Part shown: piece by piece, positions 53,101-61,700 of the stretch
Layout of the letters: each line of letters starts with the position of its first letter
Numbering within the stretch: position 1 is the stretch's first letter
Origin: Novosphingobium sp. CECT 9465
GTDB taxonomy: Bacteria > Pseudomonadota > Alphaproteobacteria > Sphingomonadales > Sphingomonadaceae
DNA length: 64,000 bases
Direction of reading: 5' to 3'
Assembly (NCBI RefSeq): GCF_920987055.1
Contig: NZ_CAKLBX010000001.1
Location: 1,660,501-1,724,500, forward strand
Translations under genes and position numbers: made by a program
Notes under the pieces: generated by a model
Seen by the model: only the letters and a program-made list of their open reading frames with translations
Database searches by the model: none
What the model was told of the DNA's origin: nothing

Positions 53101-53654
53101 AAGAAATCGAGGCGAAGTCCGTGATCCAGCCCGGATGGGTAGATATCGAACACCGATCCGCGCACGGCATATTCGCCTGCGTCGACCACCGTATCGGTGC
53201 GCGAATAGCCCTGCCGCTGGAGCAGCGCGATCAGGCTCTCCCGGCCGATTTCCGCGCCCGGCGTCAACAGGCGCGTGGATTCGCGGATGCGGAACGGGGT
53301 GAGAACGCGCTGGAGCACCGCATTGATCGTGGTGACCAGCAGTTGCGGCCCGGCGCGCTTGTGCTGCAACTTTTGCAAGGCGGCAAGGCGGCGCGCGCTG
53401 ACCGAAAGCGCCGGAGAAGCGCGGTCGAACGGCAGGCAATCCCACGCAGGAAAATCGATGACTTCGAGATCGGGCGCGAAAAACGCAGCGCTATCGGCAA
53501 TCGCGCGCATCGCGGCGTCATCGGGCGCGATGAACACCGCGCGGCCCTTCGCAGTGCGGGCAAGGTCTGCCAGCACCAGTGGCTGTGCCCCGCGCGCGAC
53601 CGAAGACAGGGTGAGCGGCGTCGTGGCCGAAAGAATGCGGTTCAGATCGGGCAT
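50160..53654 (-). CDS. mfd: transcription-repair coupling factor
   Basis: 1164 residues. It frees RNA polymerase stalled at DNA damage and recruits UvrA. N-terminal UvrB-like domains, the polymerase-interacting domain (about 470-540) and the RecG-like motor with GDVGFGKTEVALRAAF, DEEQRFGVTHKEK and TATPIPRTLQMAMSGLR are seen; the C-terminal TRCF domain follows. It lies 30 bases after the sdhE stop on the same strand. Confidence 0.97.
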   Translation of the reverse strand: MPDLNRILSATTPLTLSSVARGAQPLVLADLARTAKGRAVFIAPDDAAMRAIADSAAFFAPDLEVIDFPAWDCLPFDRASPALSVSARRLAALQKLQHKRAGPQLLVTTINAVLQRVLTPFRIRESTRLLTPGAEIGRESLIALLQRQGYSRTDTVVDAGEYAVRGSVFDIYPSGLDHGLRLDFFGDELETMRLFDPNTQRSVQPVDTHLLLPASEALLDEDSIKRFRSRYREQFGANATGDPLYQAISEGRRLAGMEHWLPLFEDRLVTLFDHLTADDLVVIDASAAKATEQRIADIVDYHQSRLDSSSKAPGSYRPLAENALYLTRDEIDRALLGWPVHRTTLFAEPESAQVIDFAFTSAHDFTPERAAATSGGTNIYEAAAKYIAALGTRGLKPIIAAYSTGSRSRLASLLAEAGKSAPIMADTWQEALGLAAGGKPVAVVLPLEQGFANAELELLTEQDILGDRLVRRKKKRKDADAFLAELSALTPGDLVVHMDHGIGRYIGLEAIAVGDSPHDCVQLEYSGGDKLYIPVENLDVLSRYGSDSEGVGLDKLGGEAWQRRKARMRERILEMAGQLMATAAHRALREGAVLAADPTSYGPFVDRFPWDETDDQERAIDDVLNDMAGGKPMDRLVCGDVGFGKTEVALRAAFVAAMAGMQVAVVAPTTLLARQHFTNFVERFNGFPLEIGRLSRLVPAKEAAETKVGLANGTVDIVIGTHALLSKSIEFKRLGLVIVDEEQRFGVTHKEKLKELKADVHVLTLTATPIPRTLQMAMSGLRELSTIQTPPVDRLATRTYVMPWDDMVMREALLREHQRGGQSFIIVPRISDMADLEEWLRLNVPEVRFVTAHGQMSPTEVEDRMGAFYEKKYEVLLSTTIVESGIDIPSANTIVIHRADRFGLAQLYQLRGRVGRGKIRAYAYLTHSENMALSEVAEKRLKVLGDLDSLGAGFQLASHDLDLRGAGNLLGDEQSGHIKEVGFELYQSMLEDAILAAKAGDISLARERDALSPQITVDAPIMIPENYVPDLAVRMALYRRMSDAEGPDAVEALAAEMIDRFGPLPQPTQNLLRLIEIKRQAIEANIAKIDVGAKGALVSFHKDTFPDPMGLIGYVERLNGIAKLRPDNKLVITRAWGTPEGRLNGLVQMTKGLSAIARRARKAA

Positions 53655-53684
53655 GATGGCTGGTTCAACGCGCGAATTGGCAAT

Positions 53685-53966
53685 TCAGCGCGGGATCACG
53701 ACGTAATCGAGCTTGCGCATCTCGTCCATCATGGCCCCGGCGTATTTTTCGGGAACCGCCTGGGTTCCGAGCGCCCAGGCCATGATCTCGACATCGTCCT
53801 CGTCGATCAGTTCTTCGAACCATGCAACTTGCGCAGGCGTCCACTGCGCATGGAAACGGTCGAAGAAACAGCCGATCATGTAGTCCGCTTCGCGGGTGCC
53901 ACGGTGCCAAGCGCGAAAGTGCAATCGGCGCAAGGCGGCGGGGTCAATCGGAGCAGCATCAGTCAT
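53685..53966 (-). CDS. sdhE: FAD assembly factor SdhE (succinate dehydrogenase)
   Basis: 93 residues with the family signature RRLHFRAWHRGTREADYMIG (RGxxE) and the helical core WFEELIDEDDVEIMAWALG. It helps attach FAD covalently to SdhA. It is placed with mfd (next gene downstream) and divergently close to recG, as in many alphaproteobacteria. Confidence 0.93.
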   Translation of the reverse strand: MTDAAPIDPAALRRLHFRAWHRGTREADYMIGCFFDRFHAQWTPAQVAWFEELIDEDDVEIMAWALGTQAVPEKYAGAMMDEMRKLDYVVIPR

Positions 53967-54008
53967 GCTTGGCCGTTAGGCGTTTATCCTCTTTGAAACA
54001 AGCATGCG

Positions 54009-54050
54009 AAAAGGCATCCCGGTGCCCGTCCTTCCCCGCACCGGGATGCC
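54009..54050 (-). terminator. strong intrinsic terminator
   Basis: GGCATCCCGGTGC (54013-54025) and GCACCGGGATGCC (54038-54050) form a perfect 13-bp stem. Read leftward it is followed by TTTT (54012-54009). It ends the host-attachment-family gene and shields the sdhE-mfd unit from its transcription. Confidence 0.85.
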
Positions 54051-54071
54051 CCTCACCAGCGTTGCGATCGA

Positions 54072-54476
54072 CTATTTGGCGCGCAGCGCGGCGAGGATCT
54101 GGGCAGGCTGCCGGTCCATGAAGTCCTTCGCCAGTTCACCGATCACGGCTTGCTGCACGGCCTTGCTGTAATGGTGGCGCAATTCGCCCAATGTGCGTGG
54201 CGGAGCGATCACGACCAGCTTTTCGATCTTGTGCGCCTGCACTTGGCGATTCAACCAATCGCCGACCGCCGCCGCATGGGCATCTTCATCGCGCTGATGG
54301 CCCGAAGGGTTGGCCGAACTGACCTGATGGCGGCCGCCTGAGCTGTGATTGGTTTCTGCAAGTTGCGGCGTTGGCAGCACGGCAAGGTCAGGTTCCGCTT
54401 CGGTGCCGCCGTTGCGCAGAATCTGCCAGTCCTCACCGTCGACAAGGGCGATGACGGCGCCATGGGGGATCAACAT
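54072..54476 (-). CDS. host attachment family protein
   Basis: 134 residues. The beginning MLIPHGAVIALVDGEDWQIL, the central SSGGRHQVSSANPSGHQRDE and the end KLVVIAPPRTLGELRHHYSK match the 'protein required for attachment to host cells' family found in plant-associated bacteria. The fold is like eRF1 domain 1. The name comes from an Agrobacterium gene; a general role is unknown. AGGAG lies nine bases before the ATG. It is inserted between sdhE and recG and has its own terminator, so it forms a separate unit. Confidence 0.82.
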   Translation of the reverse strand: MLIPHGAVIALVDGEDWQILRNGGTEAEPDLAVLPTPQLAETNHSSGGRHQVSSANPSGHQRDEDAHAAAVGDWLNRQVQAHKIEKLVVIAPPRTLGELRHHYSKAVQQAVIGELAKDFMDRQPAQILAALRAK

Positions 54477-54618
54477 CGTATCAGACTCCTGTTTGTGTTC
54501 TGGCCGAACGATTGAAGCGCCGACTTGGGACCATCTTCCATGCGCTGGGTCAAAATTGGCGTGAATTTCCCGATCCGTGCCATTGGCGAAGGCGGGTTGT
54601 TCCGCCTATGTCCGCGCG

Positions 54619-56676
54619 ATGCGTCCCGATGTGCTCAATCCGCTGTTCGCCGAATCCGGCAGCCTCAAAGGCGTGGGGCCGGGCCTTGCGCGGCCACTGG
54701 AAAAGCTGGGGCTGACACGGGTCAAGGACCTTGCCTATCATCTGCCCGACCGCTTCGTGATCCGACGTTCCGTGGGCAATCTGGACGAAGCGGGCCTTGG
54801 CGAACAGATAGTGGTCGCGCTTACCCCGCGCGAATACAAGCAGGCGGCCGGACGCGGGCCGTTCCGGGTGATGGCCGAAGATGCGGTGGGCAATTACGTG
54901 GCGCTGACCTATTTCGGGCGGGCGGCCTATACCGGCAAGAAGCAGCTTCCGCTGGGTGAAAAGCGCTGGGTGACAGGCAGGCTCGACCAGTTCGGCCAGA
55001 CCTGGCAGATGGTCCATCCCGATCATGTCAGCGATGATAGTGCAGGGCTGCTGGGGCAATTGAACGAGCCGGTCTATCCCTTGTCCGAAGGGCTGACGCA
55101 GGGGCGTTTGCAAGGGCTGGTGCAGCAGGCGCTGGGCAGCTTGCCGGAACTGCCCGAATGGATCGAGCCGGGTCTGCTGGCGAAAATGGATTGGCCGCGC
55201 TGGCATGAGGCGCTGCCGCTGGCGCACAAGGCCCAGCACGCTGCCGCGCGTGACCGATTGGCCTACGATGAATTGCTGGCAAACAGCCTTGCATTGATGC
55301 TGGTGCGCGAAAGCAACCGCAGCAGGCAGGGCACACCACTGCATGGGGACGGGCGGATACGGGCGAAGCTGAACCTCCCGTTCGCGCTGACCGGGGCGCA
55401 AGCCCGCTCGATTGCCGAAATCGAAGGCGATGTGGTGCAAGGCGCGCCGATGTTGCGCCTGCTTCAGGGCGATGTGGGATCAGGCAAGACCGCTGTGGCG
55501 CTTCACGCGATGTTGATCGCGGTGGAGGCAGGCGGGCAGGCGGCGTTGCTTGCGCCCACGGAAATCCTGGCCCGGCAGCATGCCGATACATTCGCGCGGA
55601 TGGCAGCGGGAACGGGCGTGAATATCGCGCTGCTGACCGGACGCGACAAGGGCCGCGCGCGTGAATCGATTCTGATGGGACTGATCGACGGCAGCATCGA
55701 CATCTGTGTTGGCACTCACGCCATTTTTCAGGACACGGTAGCCTATCGCAACCTGACACTGGTGGTGATTGATGAGCAGCACCGCTTCGGCGTGGGCCAG
55801 CGCCTGATGTTGAGCCAGAAGGCGCGGCGCACACCCCATTGCCTGGCGATGACCGCCACGCCGATCCCGCGCACCCTGACGCTGGCCCAATATGGCGAGA
55901 TGGACGTGTCGCGGCTCGACGAGATGCCGCCGGGGCGCCAGGCCATCGACACGCGGGTTATCGCTCTCGAACGGATCGGCGATGTTGTGGAAGGGGTGGG
56001 GCGGCACATCGCCAGGGGCGCGCAGGCCTATTGGGTCTGCCCGATGGTGCGTGAGCTGGAAACCGAGGATATTGCCGCCGTCGAAGCCCGCCACGCCGCC
56101 CTGAAAGAGCGGTTCGGCGATACCGTGGTGATGGTCCACGGCCAGATGCGCCCGGAGGCCAAGGACGCGGCGATGGAGCAGTTCGCGCGGGGCGATGCGA
56201 AGCTGCTGGTGGCGACGACCGTGATCGAGGTCGGGGTCGATGTGCCCAATGCCACGCTGATGGTGATCGAGCAGGCGGAAAGGTTCGGCCTTGCCCAGTT
56301 GCACCAGCTGCGCGGCCGGGTGGGGCGAGGCAGCCAGCAATCGACATGCCTGCTACTGCGCGGTGAGGCGCTGTCCGAAACAGGGCGCGAGCGACTGGCG
56401 CTGATGCGCGAAACGCAGGACGGGTTTCGTTTGGCCGAGGAAGATTTGCGGTTGCGCGGTGGCGGCGAACTGCTCGGCACCCGGCAGTCCGGCGATACGC
56501 CGTTCAAGGTGGCCGATTTCGAACAGATCGCAAGGCTGCTGCCGCTGGCCCATGACGATGCGCGCTTGCTTATGGAGCGTGATGGCGGCCTGTCATCCCC
56601 GCGGGGCGAGGCCGCCCGGTTGTTGCTTTATCTTTTCGAACGCGATTGGGGCGTCCAGCTGTTGCGCGGAGGGTAA
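54619..56676 (+). CDS. recG: ATP-dependent DNA helicase RecG
   Basis: 685 residues. It remodels stalled replication forks. The start PLFAESGSLKGVGPGLARPL leads into the N-terminal wedge domain; motor motifs are LLQGDVGSGKTAVALHAM, DEQHRFGVGQR and TATPIPRTLTLAQYGEMDVS, and FGLAQLHQLRGRVGRG follows. The ATG at 54619 fits the family N-terminus; the frame extends upstream to 54577. Confidence 0.96.
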   Translation: MRPDVLNPLFAESGSLKGVGPGLARPLEKLGLTRVKDLAYHLPDRFVIRRSVGNLDEAGLGEQIVVALTPREYKQAAGRGPFRVMAEDAVGNYVALTYFGRAAYTGKKQLPLGEKRWVTGRLDQFGQTWQMVHPDHVSDDSAGLLGQLNEPVYPLSEGLTQGRLQGLVQQALGSLPELPEWIEPGLLAKMDWPRWHEALPLAHKAQHAAARDRLAYDELLANSLALMLVRESNRSRQGTPLHGDGRIRAKLNLPFALTGAQARSIAEIEGDVVQGAPMLRLLQGDVGSGKTAVALHAMLIAVEAGGQAALLAPTEILARQHADTFARMAAGTGVNIALLTGRDKGRARESILMGLIDGSIDICVGTHAIFQDTVAYRNLTLVVIDEQHRFGVGQRLMLSQKARRTPHCLAMTATPIPRTLTLAQYGEMDVSRLDEMPPGRQAIDTRVIALERIGDVVEGVGRHIARGAQAYWVCPMVRELETEDIAAVEARHAALKERFGDTVVMVHGQMRPEAKDAAMEQFARGDAKLLVATTVIEVGVDVPNATLMVIEQAERFGLAQLHQLRGRVGRGSQQSTCLLLRGEALSETGRERLALMRETQDGFRLAEEDLRLRGGGELLGTRQSGDTPFKVADFEQIARLLPLAHDDARLLMERDGGLSSPRGEAARLLLYLFERDWGVQLLRGG

Positions 56677-56725
56677 GGGGCGGCGCGAAAAGGGGGGCAA
56701 AACGCGCCACCCGCTCCCTGACAGA

Positions 56726-57298
56726 TTACTTGCTGGACGATGGCGTGGATGCGCTCTTGGTCGCATCGGCGAACTGTTGCGCCGTCATGCCGATCATCAG
56801 GCCACTGTCGCCCTTCGCAACCGAGGTCTTCGGCAGCTTCACGCGGGTTTTACCGGTGTCGAGAATGAAGTCGGTTTCGCTGACTTCAGCGATCTTGCCC
56901 AGGACAGTGGTGCCGTCTGACGCGTGTACCGGCGCATCCACCACGATGGCAGCGGCCAGCGCGGCGGCACCGTCTGCCAAAGCCTTTTCAGCGGCGGCAT
57001 CAAGTTCAACGCGGGTCAAGCCGAGAACTGGCCCCTTCGGACCCGTGCCGAGCGCGGTCAGCGCCAGAGTTGCGGTGTTCTTGCCGGTGTCGATCACGAA
57101 GTTGGGCGCAGCAACGCTCTTTACCCTGCCCACTTCGGCCCCGCTCGCGTCGTAGACGGTAGCTCCAACGGCCACTTCCGTTGTTGCAGCAGCAGTTGCC
57201 GGTGCGGCGGCGGTAGCAGCATCCTGCGCCGATGCGCTGACGCTCATCAGGGCGAGAGGTGCAGCGAAAGCCGCAAGGGTAGCGATTGTCTTTTTCAT
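56726..57298 (-). CDS. periplasmic protein with two PRC-barrel-like repeats
   Basis: 190 residues: a signal peptide (TLAAFAAPLALMSVSASAQD), an Ala/Thr-rich linker and two related units, first TVYDASGAEVGRVKSV with FVIDTGK, then PVHASDGTTVLGKIAEV with FILDTGK. Each resembles a PRC-barrel half. The role is unknown; PRC barrels often bind partners. ATG 57298 has GAGGA ahead. Confidence 0.7.
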   Translation of the reverse strand: MKKTIATLAAFAAPLALMSVSASAQDAATAAAPATAAATTEVAVGATVYDASGAEVGRVKSVAAPNFVIDTGKNTATLALTALGTGPKGPVLGLTRVELDAAAEKALADGAAALAAAIVVDAPVHASDGTTVLGKIAEVSETDFILDTGKTRVKLPKTSVAKGDSGLMIGMTAQQFADATKSASTPSSSK

Positions 57299-57455
57299 CG
57301 TGTCATTCCTCGTAATTGAACGGTGCATGACAGGACAATGGGGTGGCGCTTTGCGGGCGGCACCCCCTGTTGCGTTGAATCCATTGATTTTTAGGATCGT
57401 TTGAAGATGAAAAACGGTTTGTCAGCATGTCTTGCACGGTTCGTCGCACGGCTGT

Positions 57456-57965
57456 TCAAGTGCTTTGTGCGGCATCGACGAAGTTCATGTCCCAATCGGG
57501 AAGATCATCTTTCGCAAGCTGTGCCCGCAGCTCGTCTTCACGCTTCGTCATGGCGTCAAGCATGGCGACGAGATCGATATCGGCCCTGCGCGCCTGATCG
57601 AACACGCCCTTGCCGTCCTGTTCTTCTTCCTTGTGATGGTGTTCCATCTGTTCGCCAAGGACCTGCACCTTGGGACCGAACGAATCGTCGTCGGTATCGG
57701 CTGAAAGAATGTCGTTGATCAGGAACTTGCCGGCATCATGCTCGACAAGACCTTCGGTGATCTTGTCGTCGTCACCCTTGCCGCGCAGCGCCGGATAGAA
57801 GAACTCCTCCTCCAGCGTCATGTGAATCTTGACGAGGTTGGCGGCGTGAATGCCAAGACGGCGCTTGTCGGCACCGCTGGCCTTGTCCACCTTTTCGAAC
57901 AGGCTTTCGATGCGGTCGTGATCGGCTTCAAGCTTGGCGACGGCGTCTTTGTAAGTATGGGCCAT
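57456..57965 (-). CDS. hemerythrin-like domain protein
   Basis: 169 residues forming a four-helix bundle with metal-type residues His16 (EADHDRIESLF), the H-x4-E pair in KIHMTLEEEFFYPAL, His in GLVEHDAGKF and HHHKEEE. Such proteins bind a di-iron centre and deal with oxygen, nitric oxide or iron. It is cytosolic, and similar stand-alone forms often belong to the general stress response of alphaproteobacteria. A short hairpin (CCGGGAA/TTCCCGG) lies just ahead of the ribosome site. Confidence 0.85.
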   Translation of the reverse strand: MAHTYKDAVAKLEADHDRIESLFEKVDKASGADKRRLGIHAANLVKIHMTLEEEFFYPALRGKGDDDKITEGLVEHDAGKFLINDILSADTDDDSFGPKVQVLGEQMEHHHKEEEQDGKGVFDQARRADIDLVAMLDAMTKREDELRAQLAKDDLPDWDMNFVDAAQST

Positions 57966-58056
57966 GGTGCGCTCCGGGAAAAGGGTTCCCGGCCAGAAAC
58001 CGCGAAGGCCGCCGACGTTCCCGTCAGCGGCCTATAAGCCTTATCAAAGGCTGAAT

Positions 58057-58133
58057 TGGTCGGGGAAAGAGGATTCGAACCTCCGGCCCCTGCCTCCCGA
58101 AGACAGTGCTCTACCAGGCTGAGCTATTCCCCG
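58057..58133 (-). tRNA. tRNA-Pro (anticodon CGG)
   Basis: A 77-base cloverleaf: CGGGGAA/TTCCCCG acceptor, discriminator A, encoded CCA (58059-58057), anticodon loop TTCGGGA (CGG) with stem CTGTC/GGCAG, and T loop TTCGAAT. A small hairpin AGCCTT-TGAT-AAGGCT lies just downstream (58052-58037) without a T-run. Confidence 0.97.
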
Positions 58134-58271
58134 ACCGATCAGCTGCCGGTCTCCCGGCTGCAAGGCAGGCGCGCCCTATACGGGGCGGTTCCGGGGCTGG
58201 CAAGCGGGTCAAAGCAAGTTTTTTCATGGCCCGCTTTGCGCCGCGGCGCGCGCGCAGATAGAAGCGCTGCG

Positions 58272-59216
58272 ATGTCCAGTGCTACCGATTCCGCCCGCCA
58301 TTACGAATGGCAATATCTCGACCTCATGCGCCGGATATGGGAACAGGGGGATGAACGGATCGACCGGACGGGCGTGGGCACACGATCGATTTTCGGTGCG
58401 CAATTGCGCTTCGATCTGTCCGGTGGGCGCATGCCGCTGCTGACGACGAAACGCGTGTTCTGGAAAACCGCGACGCGCGAATTCCTGTGGTTCCTGACCG
58501 GCGATACCAACATTCGCGATCTGTGCGCGCAAGGCGTACAGATCTGGACCGACTGGCCGCTGGACAAGTATCGCAAGGCGAGTGGCGACGCCATCACCCG
58601 TGAAGCGTTTTCCGCGCGGATCGTGGCGGACGATGCCTTTGCGCGCGAATGGGGCGATCTTGGCCCGGTCTATGGCAAGCAATGGACCGATTGGCCTGTC
58701 TATGAACCGGCGGGCGGCGGGCTTTTCAGGCAACGCCCGGCTGGCGTCAATCAGGTGGCCGAAGTCGTGGAATCGCTGCGCGTCAATCCGGGGAGCCGCC
58801 GACACATCGTCGAGGGGTGGAACGTGGCCGAGATCGGCCAGATGGCGCTGCCACCGTGTCACAAGACATACCAGTTTCACGTAAGCGGCAACCGGCTGAA
58901 CGGATTGCTGTATCAACGCAGCTGCGACGTGGCGCTGGGCCTGCCGTTCAACTTGTGGGGTGGCGCGCTGTTCCTGCGGCTTCTGGCGCAGCAATGCGAT
59001 CTTGAACCGGGGGAACTGGTGTGGATGGGTGGCGACACGCACCTTTATCTGAACCACGCGGAACTGGTCGAAGCGCAACTTGCGCGGGAACCCGAAGGCG
59101 ATCCGCGGCTTGCCATCCTGCGCCGCCCCGATAGTATCTTTGGCTACCGGATCGAGGATTTCGAAGTGACTGGATATGCACCGCAAGGGCATTTGAGCGC
59201 CCCCGTGGCCGTCTGA
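58272..59216 (+). CDS. thyA: thymidylate synthase
   Basis: 314 residues. It methylates dUMP to dTMP with methylene-tetrahydrofolate. The catalytic Cys196 is in LPPCHKTYQF. Also seen are the folate and dUMP sites (RTGVGTRSIFGAQLRFDLSG, YQRSCDVALGLPFN) and a C-terminal GYAPQGHLSAPVAV. It is about 50 residues longer than E. coli ThyA because of an insert around residues 95-160, as in some Bacillus-type forms. The ATG at 58272 matches the family start. It is divergent from tRNA-Pro. Confidence 0.96.
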   Translation: MSSATDSARHYEWQYLDLMRRIWEQGDERIDRTGVGTRSIFGAQLRFDLSGGRMPLLTTKRVFWKTATREFLWFLTGDTNIRDLCAQGVQIWTDWPLDKYRKASGDAITREAFSARIVADDAFAREWGDLGPVYGKQWTDWPVYEPAGGGLFRQRPAGVNQVAEVVESLRVNPGSRRHIVEGWNVAEIGQMALPPCHKTYQFHVSGNRLNGLLYQRSCDVALGLPFNLWGGALFLRLLAQQCDLEPGELVWMGGDTHLYLNHAELVEAQLAREPEGDPRLAILRRPDSIFGYRIEDFEVTGYAPQGHLSAPVAV

Positions 59217-59226
59217 TCAATCTTGA

Positions 59227-59255
59227 TTGACTCGTAAAGGCGCGTGAAATAAAAT
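59227..59255 (+). promoter_or_regulatory. sigma-70-type promoter of the bkd operon
   Basis: TTGACT (59227-59232), 17 bases, then TAAAAT (59250-59255): each hexamer has five of six consensus bases at the ideal spacing. The stretch is the only AT-rich one nearby and lies 91 bases before the bkdA1 ATG. CGTG and CACG (59242-59262) flank the -10 as an imperfect inverted repeat, a possible operator. Confidence 0.6.
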
Positions 59256-59345
59256 AACACACGTCTAAAATATTGCCTCGTTGCGGCATTGGCTTATGCT
59301 GGACCAATCGGCGCGGGAGAGTCAACGGATGCAGGCGTTCCAGTC

Positions 59346-60644
59346 ATGACGAGTGACGCTTTCGCAGGCAGGGCGCGCGGCAATCTGCCGCCGCTGTCGC
59401 TGCACGTGCCTGAGCCGAAATTCCGGCCCGGCGACACAGTGGATTATTCGCATATTGCGATTCCGCCCGCCGGAGCACAGCCCCGGCCGGACGAGCAATG
59501 TGCGGCGGCCGAAACACATGCGCTCTGTCTCGACATGGTGCGGGTGCTGGATGAAGATAACCTTGCGGTAGGTCCCTGGGATCCAAGGCTTGATGCCGAA
59601 ACGCTGCGCCGGATGCTGCGCACGATGGCGCTGACCCGCGCCTTCGATGACCGGATGTATCGCGGGCAACGTCAAGGCAAGACCAGCTTCTACATGAAAT
59701 GCACCGGCGAGGAGGCGACCTCGGTCGCGCCTGCCATGGCACTGGCGCATGATGACATGGTGTTCCCAAGCTATCGCCAGCAAGGCATCCTCATTTCGCG
59801 CGGGTATCCCCTGGTCGAGATGATCAACCAGATATATTCGAACCGCGCCGACAAGTTGAAAGGCCGCCAGTTGCCGATCATGTATTCGGCACGCGAAGCC
59901 TCGTTCTTCACGATCAGCGGCAACCTTGCCACGCAATATCCGCAGGCCGTGGGCTGGGCGATGGCCAGCGCGATCAAGGGCGACACCCGGATTTCCGCTA
60001 CGTGGATCGGCGAGGGATCGACCGCCGAGGGGGACTTTCATTCGGCAATGACCTTTGCCGCCGTCTACAACGCGCCGGTCATCTTCAACGTCGTCAACAA
60101 CCAGTGGGCGATTTCCAGCTTTTCGGGCTTTGCCGGGGCTGAGCGCACGACCTTTGCCGCGCGCGCCATCGGTTATGGCATTGCCGGAATCCGGGTTGAT
60201 GGCAACGATCCGCTGGCAGTCTACGCCGCGACCGAATGGGCCGCCAACCGCGCGCGCTCCAATGCCGGCCCCACGTTGATCGAACACTTCACCTACCGCG
60301 CCGAAGGGCATTCCACCTCGGACGATCCGGGCCAGTACCGTTCCGCCCATGAACGTGAGGAATGGCCGCTGGGCGATCCGATCAACCGCCTCAAGAAGCA
60401 TCTGATCGCGCTGGGTGAATGGTCCGAAGAACGGCACGAAGCGATGGATCGAGAACTGGTGGACGAAGTGAAGGCCGCGACCAGGGAGGCCGAGAAGAAC
60501 GGCATTCTTGGCCACGGTCTGCACCACCCGTTCCACACCATGTTCGAGGACGTGTTCGAGGAACTGCCGTGGCATCTCAAGGAGCAGAGCGAGCAGGCGA
60601 TCCGCGAGCGCCGGATCAAGTGGCCCGAATGGAAAGAGTCATGA
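59346..60644 (+). CDS. bkdA1: branched-chain 2-oxoacid dehydrogenase E1 alpha subunit
   Basis: 432 residues. With the beta subunit it decarboxylates the 2-oxoacids of Leu, Ile and Val on thiamine diphosphate. The TPP motif GEGSTAEGDF to VVNNQWAIS and the phosphorylation-loop-type EGHSTSDDP are present, as is the long N-terminal extension of bacterial BCKDH E1 alpha. ATG 59346 is taken; the frame is open upstream only to a TTG at 59289. Its stop overlaps the bkdA2 start (ATGA, 60641-60644). Confidence 0.94.
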   Translation: MTSDAFAGRARGNLPPLSLHVPEPKFRPGDTVDYSHIAIPPAGAQPRPDEQCAAAETHALCLDMVRVLDEDNLAVGPWDPRLDAETLRRMLRTMALTRAFDDRMYRGQRQGKTSFYMKCTGEEATSVAPAMALAHDDMVFPSYRQQGILISRGYPLVEMINQIYSNRADKLKGRQLPIMYSAREASFFTISGNLATQYPQAVGWAMASAIKGDTRISATWIGEGSTAEGDFHSAMTFAAVYNAPVIFNVVNNQWAISSFSGFAGAERTTFAARAIGYGIAGIRVDGNDPLAVYAATEWAANRARSNAGPTLIEHFTYRAEGHSTSDDPGQYRSAHEREEWPLGDPINRLKKHLIALGEWSEERHEAMDRELVDEVKAATREAEKNGILGHGLHHPFHTMFEDVFEELPWHLKEQSEQAIRERRIKWPEWKES

Positions 60645-61696
60645 TGGTGGAAGAAGCTCCGGTGAGCCTGGCCGATGCGCCGACCCGCCGCCTCAACATG
60701 ATCGAGGCGATCAACGACGCGCTCGACATCATGATGGAGCGCGATCCCAATGTCGTCGTGATGGGCGAGGACGTCGGATATTTCGGGGGGGTGTTCCGCG
60801 CGACGGCCGGCTTGCAGAAGAAGCATGGCAAGACGCGTGTGTTCGACACGCCTATCAGCGAGTGCGGGATCATCGGGGTGGCTGTCGGCATGGGGGCGTA
60901 CGGGCTGCGTCCCGTGCCCGAAATCCAGTTTGCCGACTATATCTATCCGGGGCTGGATCAGCTTGTTTCCGAGGCTGCGCGGCTGCGGTATCGCTCGGCG
61001 GGTGAATTCATTGCGCCGATGACGGTGCGCTCACCATTCGGCGGGGGCATTTTCGGAGGGCAGACGCACAGCCAAAGCCCGGAGGCGCTGTTCACACATG
61101 TTTCGGGGATCAAGACAGTGATCCCCTCGACGCCGCATGATGCCAAAGGCCTGCTGATCGCGGCGATCGAGGACAACGATCCCGTGATCTTTTTCGAGCC
61201 GAAGCGAATCTACAACGGGCCGTTCAACGGCTATTACGACAAGCCGGTCGAGCCATGGGCAAAGCATGCCGACAGCGTCGTGCCCGAAGGATATTACTCG
61301 ATACCGCTGGGCAAGGCGCGTATCGTGCGGCCCGGACAGGCTTTCACCGTGCTGGCCTATGGCACCATGGTCCATGTCGCCGCGGCGGTCTGCGCTGAAA
61401 AGGGTGTGGATGCGGAAATCATCGATTTGCGCTCGCTGGTGCCACTGGACATCGAGACTGTGGAAAAGTCGGTGGAAAAAACCGGCAAATGCCTGATCGT
61501 CCACGAAGCCACACGGACATGCGGCTTCGGGGCAGAACTCTCCGCGCTGGTGCAGGAACGCTGCTTCTATCACCTCGAAGCCCCGATAGAACGGGTGACC
61601 GGTTTCGATACGCCTTATCCTCACAGCCTCGAATGGGCCTATTTCCCCGGCCCGGTCCGCATCGGCGAGGCCATCGACCGTCTGATGAAAGCCTGA
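60641..61696 (+). CDS. bkdA2: branched-chain 2-oxoacid dehydrogenase E1 beta subunit
   Basis: 351 residues beginning near MMVEEAPVSLAD. MIEAINDALDIMMERDPNVV, VMGEDVGYFGGVFR and FDTPISECGIIGVAVGMGAYG are the E1 beta landmarks. ATG 60641 has GGAAAGAG ahead and overlaps the bkdA1 stop; ATG 60629 and 60644 are alternatives. It forms an alpha2beta2 core with BkdA1. Confidence 0.94.
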   Translation: MMVEEAPVSLADAPTRRLNMIEAINDALDIMMERDPNVVVMGEDVGYFGGVFRATAGLQKKHGKTRVFDTPISECGIIGVAVGMGAYGLRPVPEIQFADYIYPGLDQLVSEAARLRYRSAGEFIAPMTVRSPFGGGIFGGQTHSQSPEALFTHVSGIKTVIPSTPHDAKGLLIAAIEDNDPVIFFEPKRIYNGPFNGYYDKPVEPWAKHADSVVPEGYYSIPLGKARIVRPGQAFTVLAYGTMVHVAAAVCAEKGVDAEIIDLRSLVPLDIETVEKSVEKTGKCLIVHEATRTCGFGAELSALVQERCFYHLEAPIERVTGFDTPYPHSLEWAYFPGPVRIGEAIDRLMKA

Positions 61697-61700
61697 AGCC

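Noticed and set aside
52101-53996. 631-codon rightward frame opposite mfd and sdhE
   Set aside because: It crosses two well-identified genes on the other strand and has no domain.
57966-58060. General-stress (EcfG-type) promoter before the hemerythrin gene
   Set aside because: GGAAC is present, but the only GGTT-like partner is at a spacing of 15, one short of the usual 16-17, and the leader overlaps tRNA-Pro sequence. Not strong enough to list.
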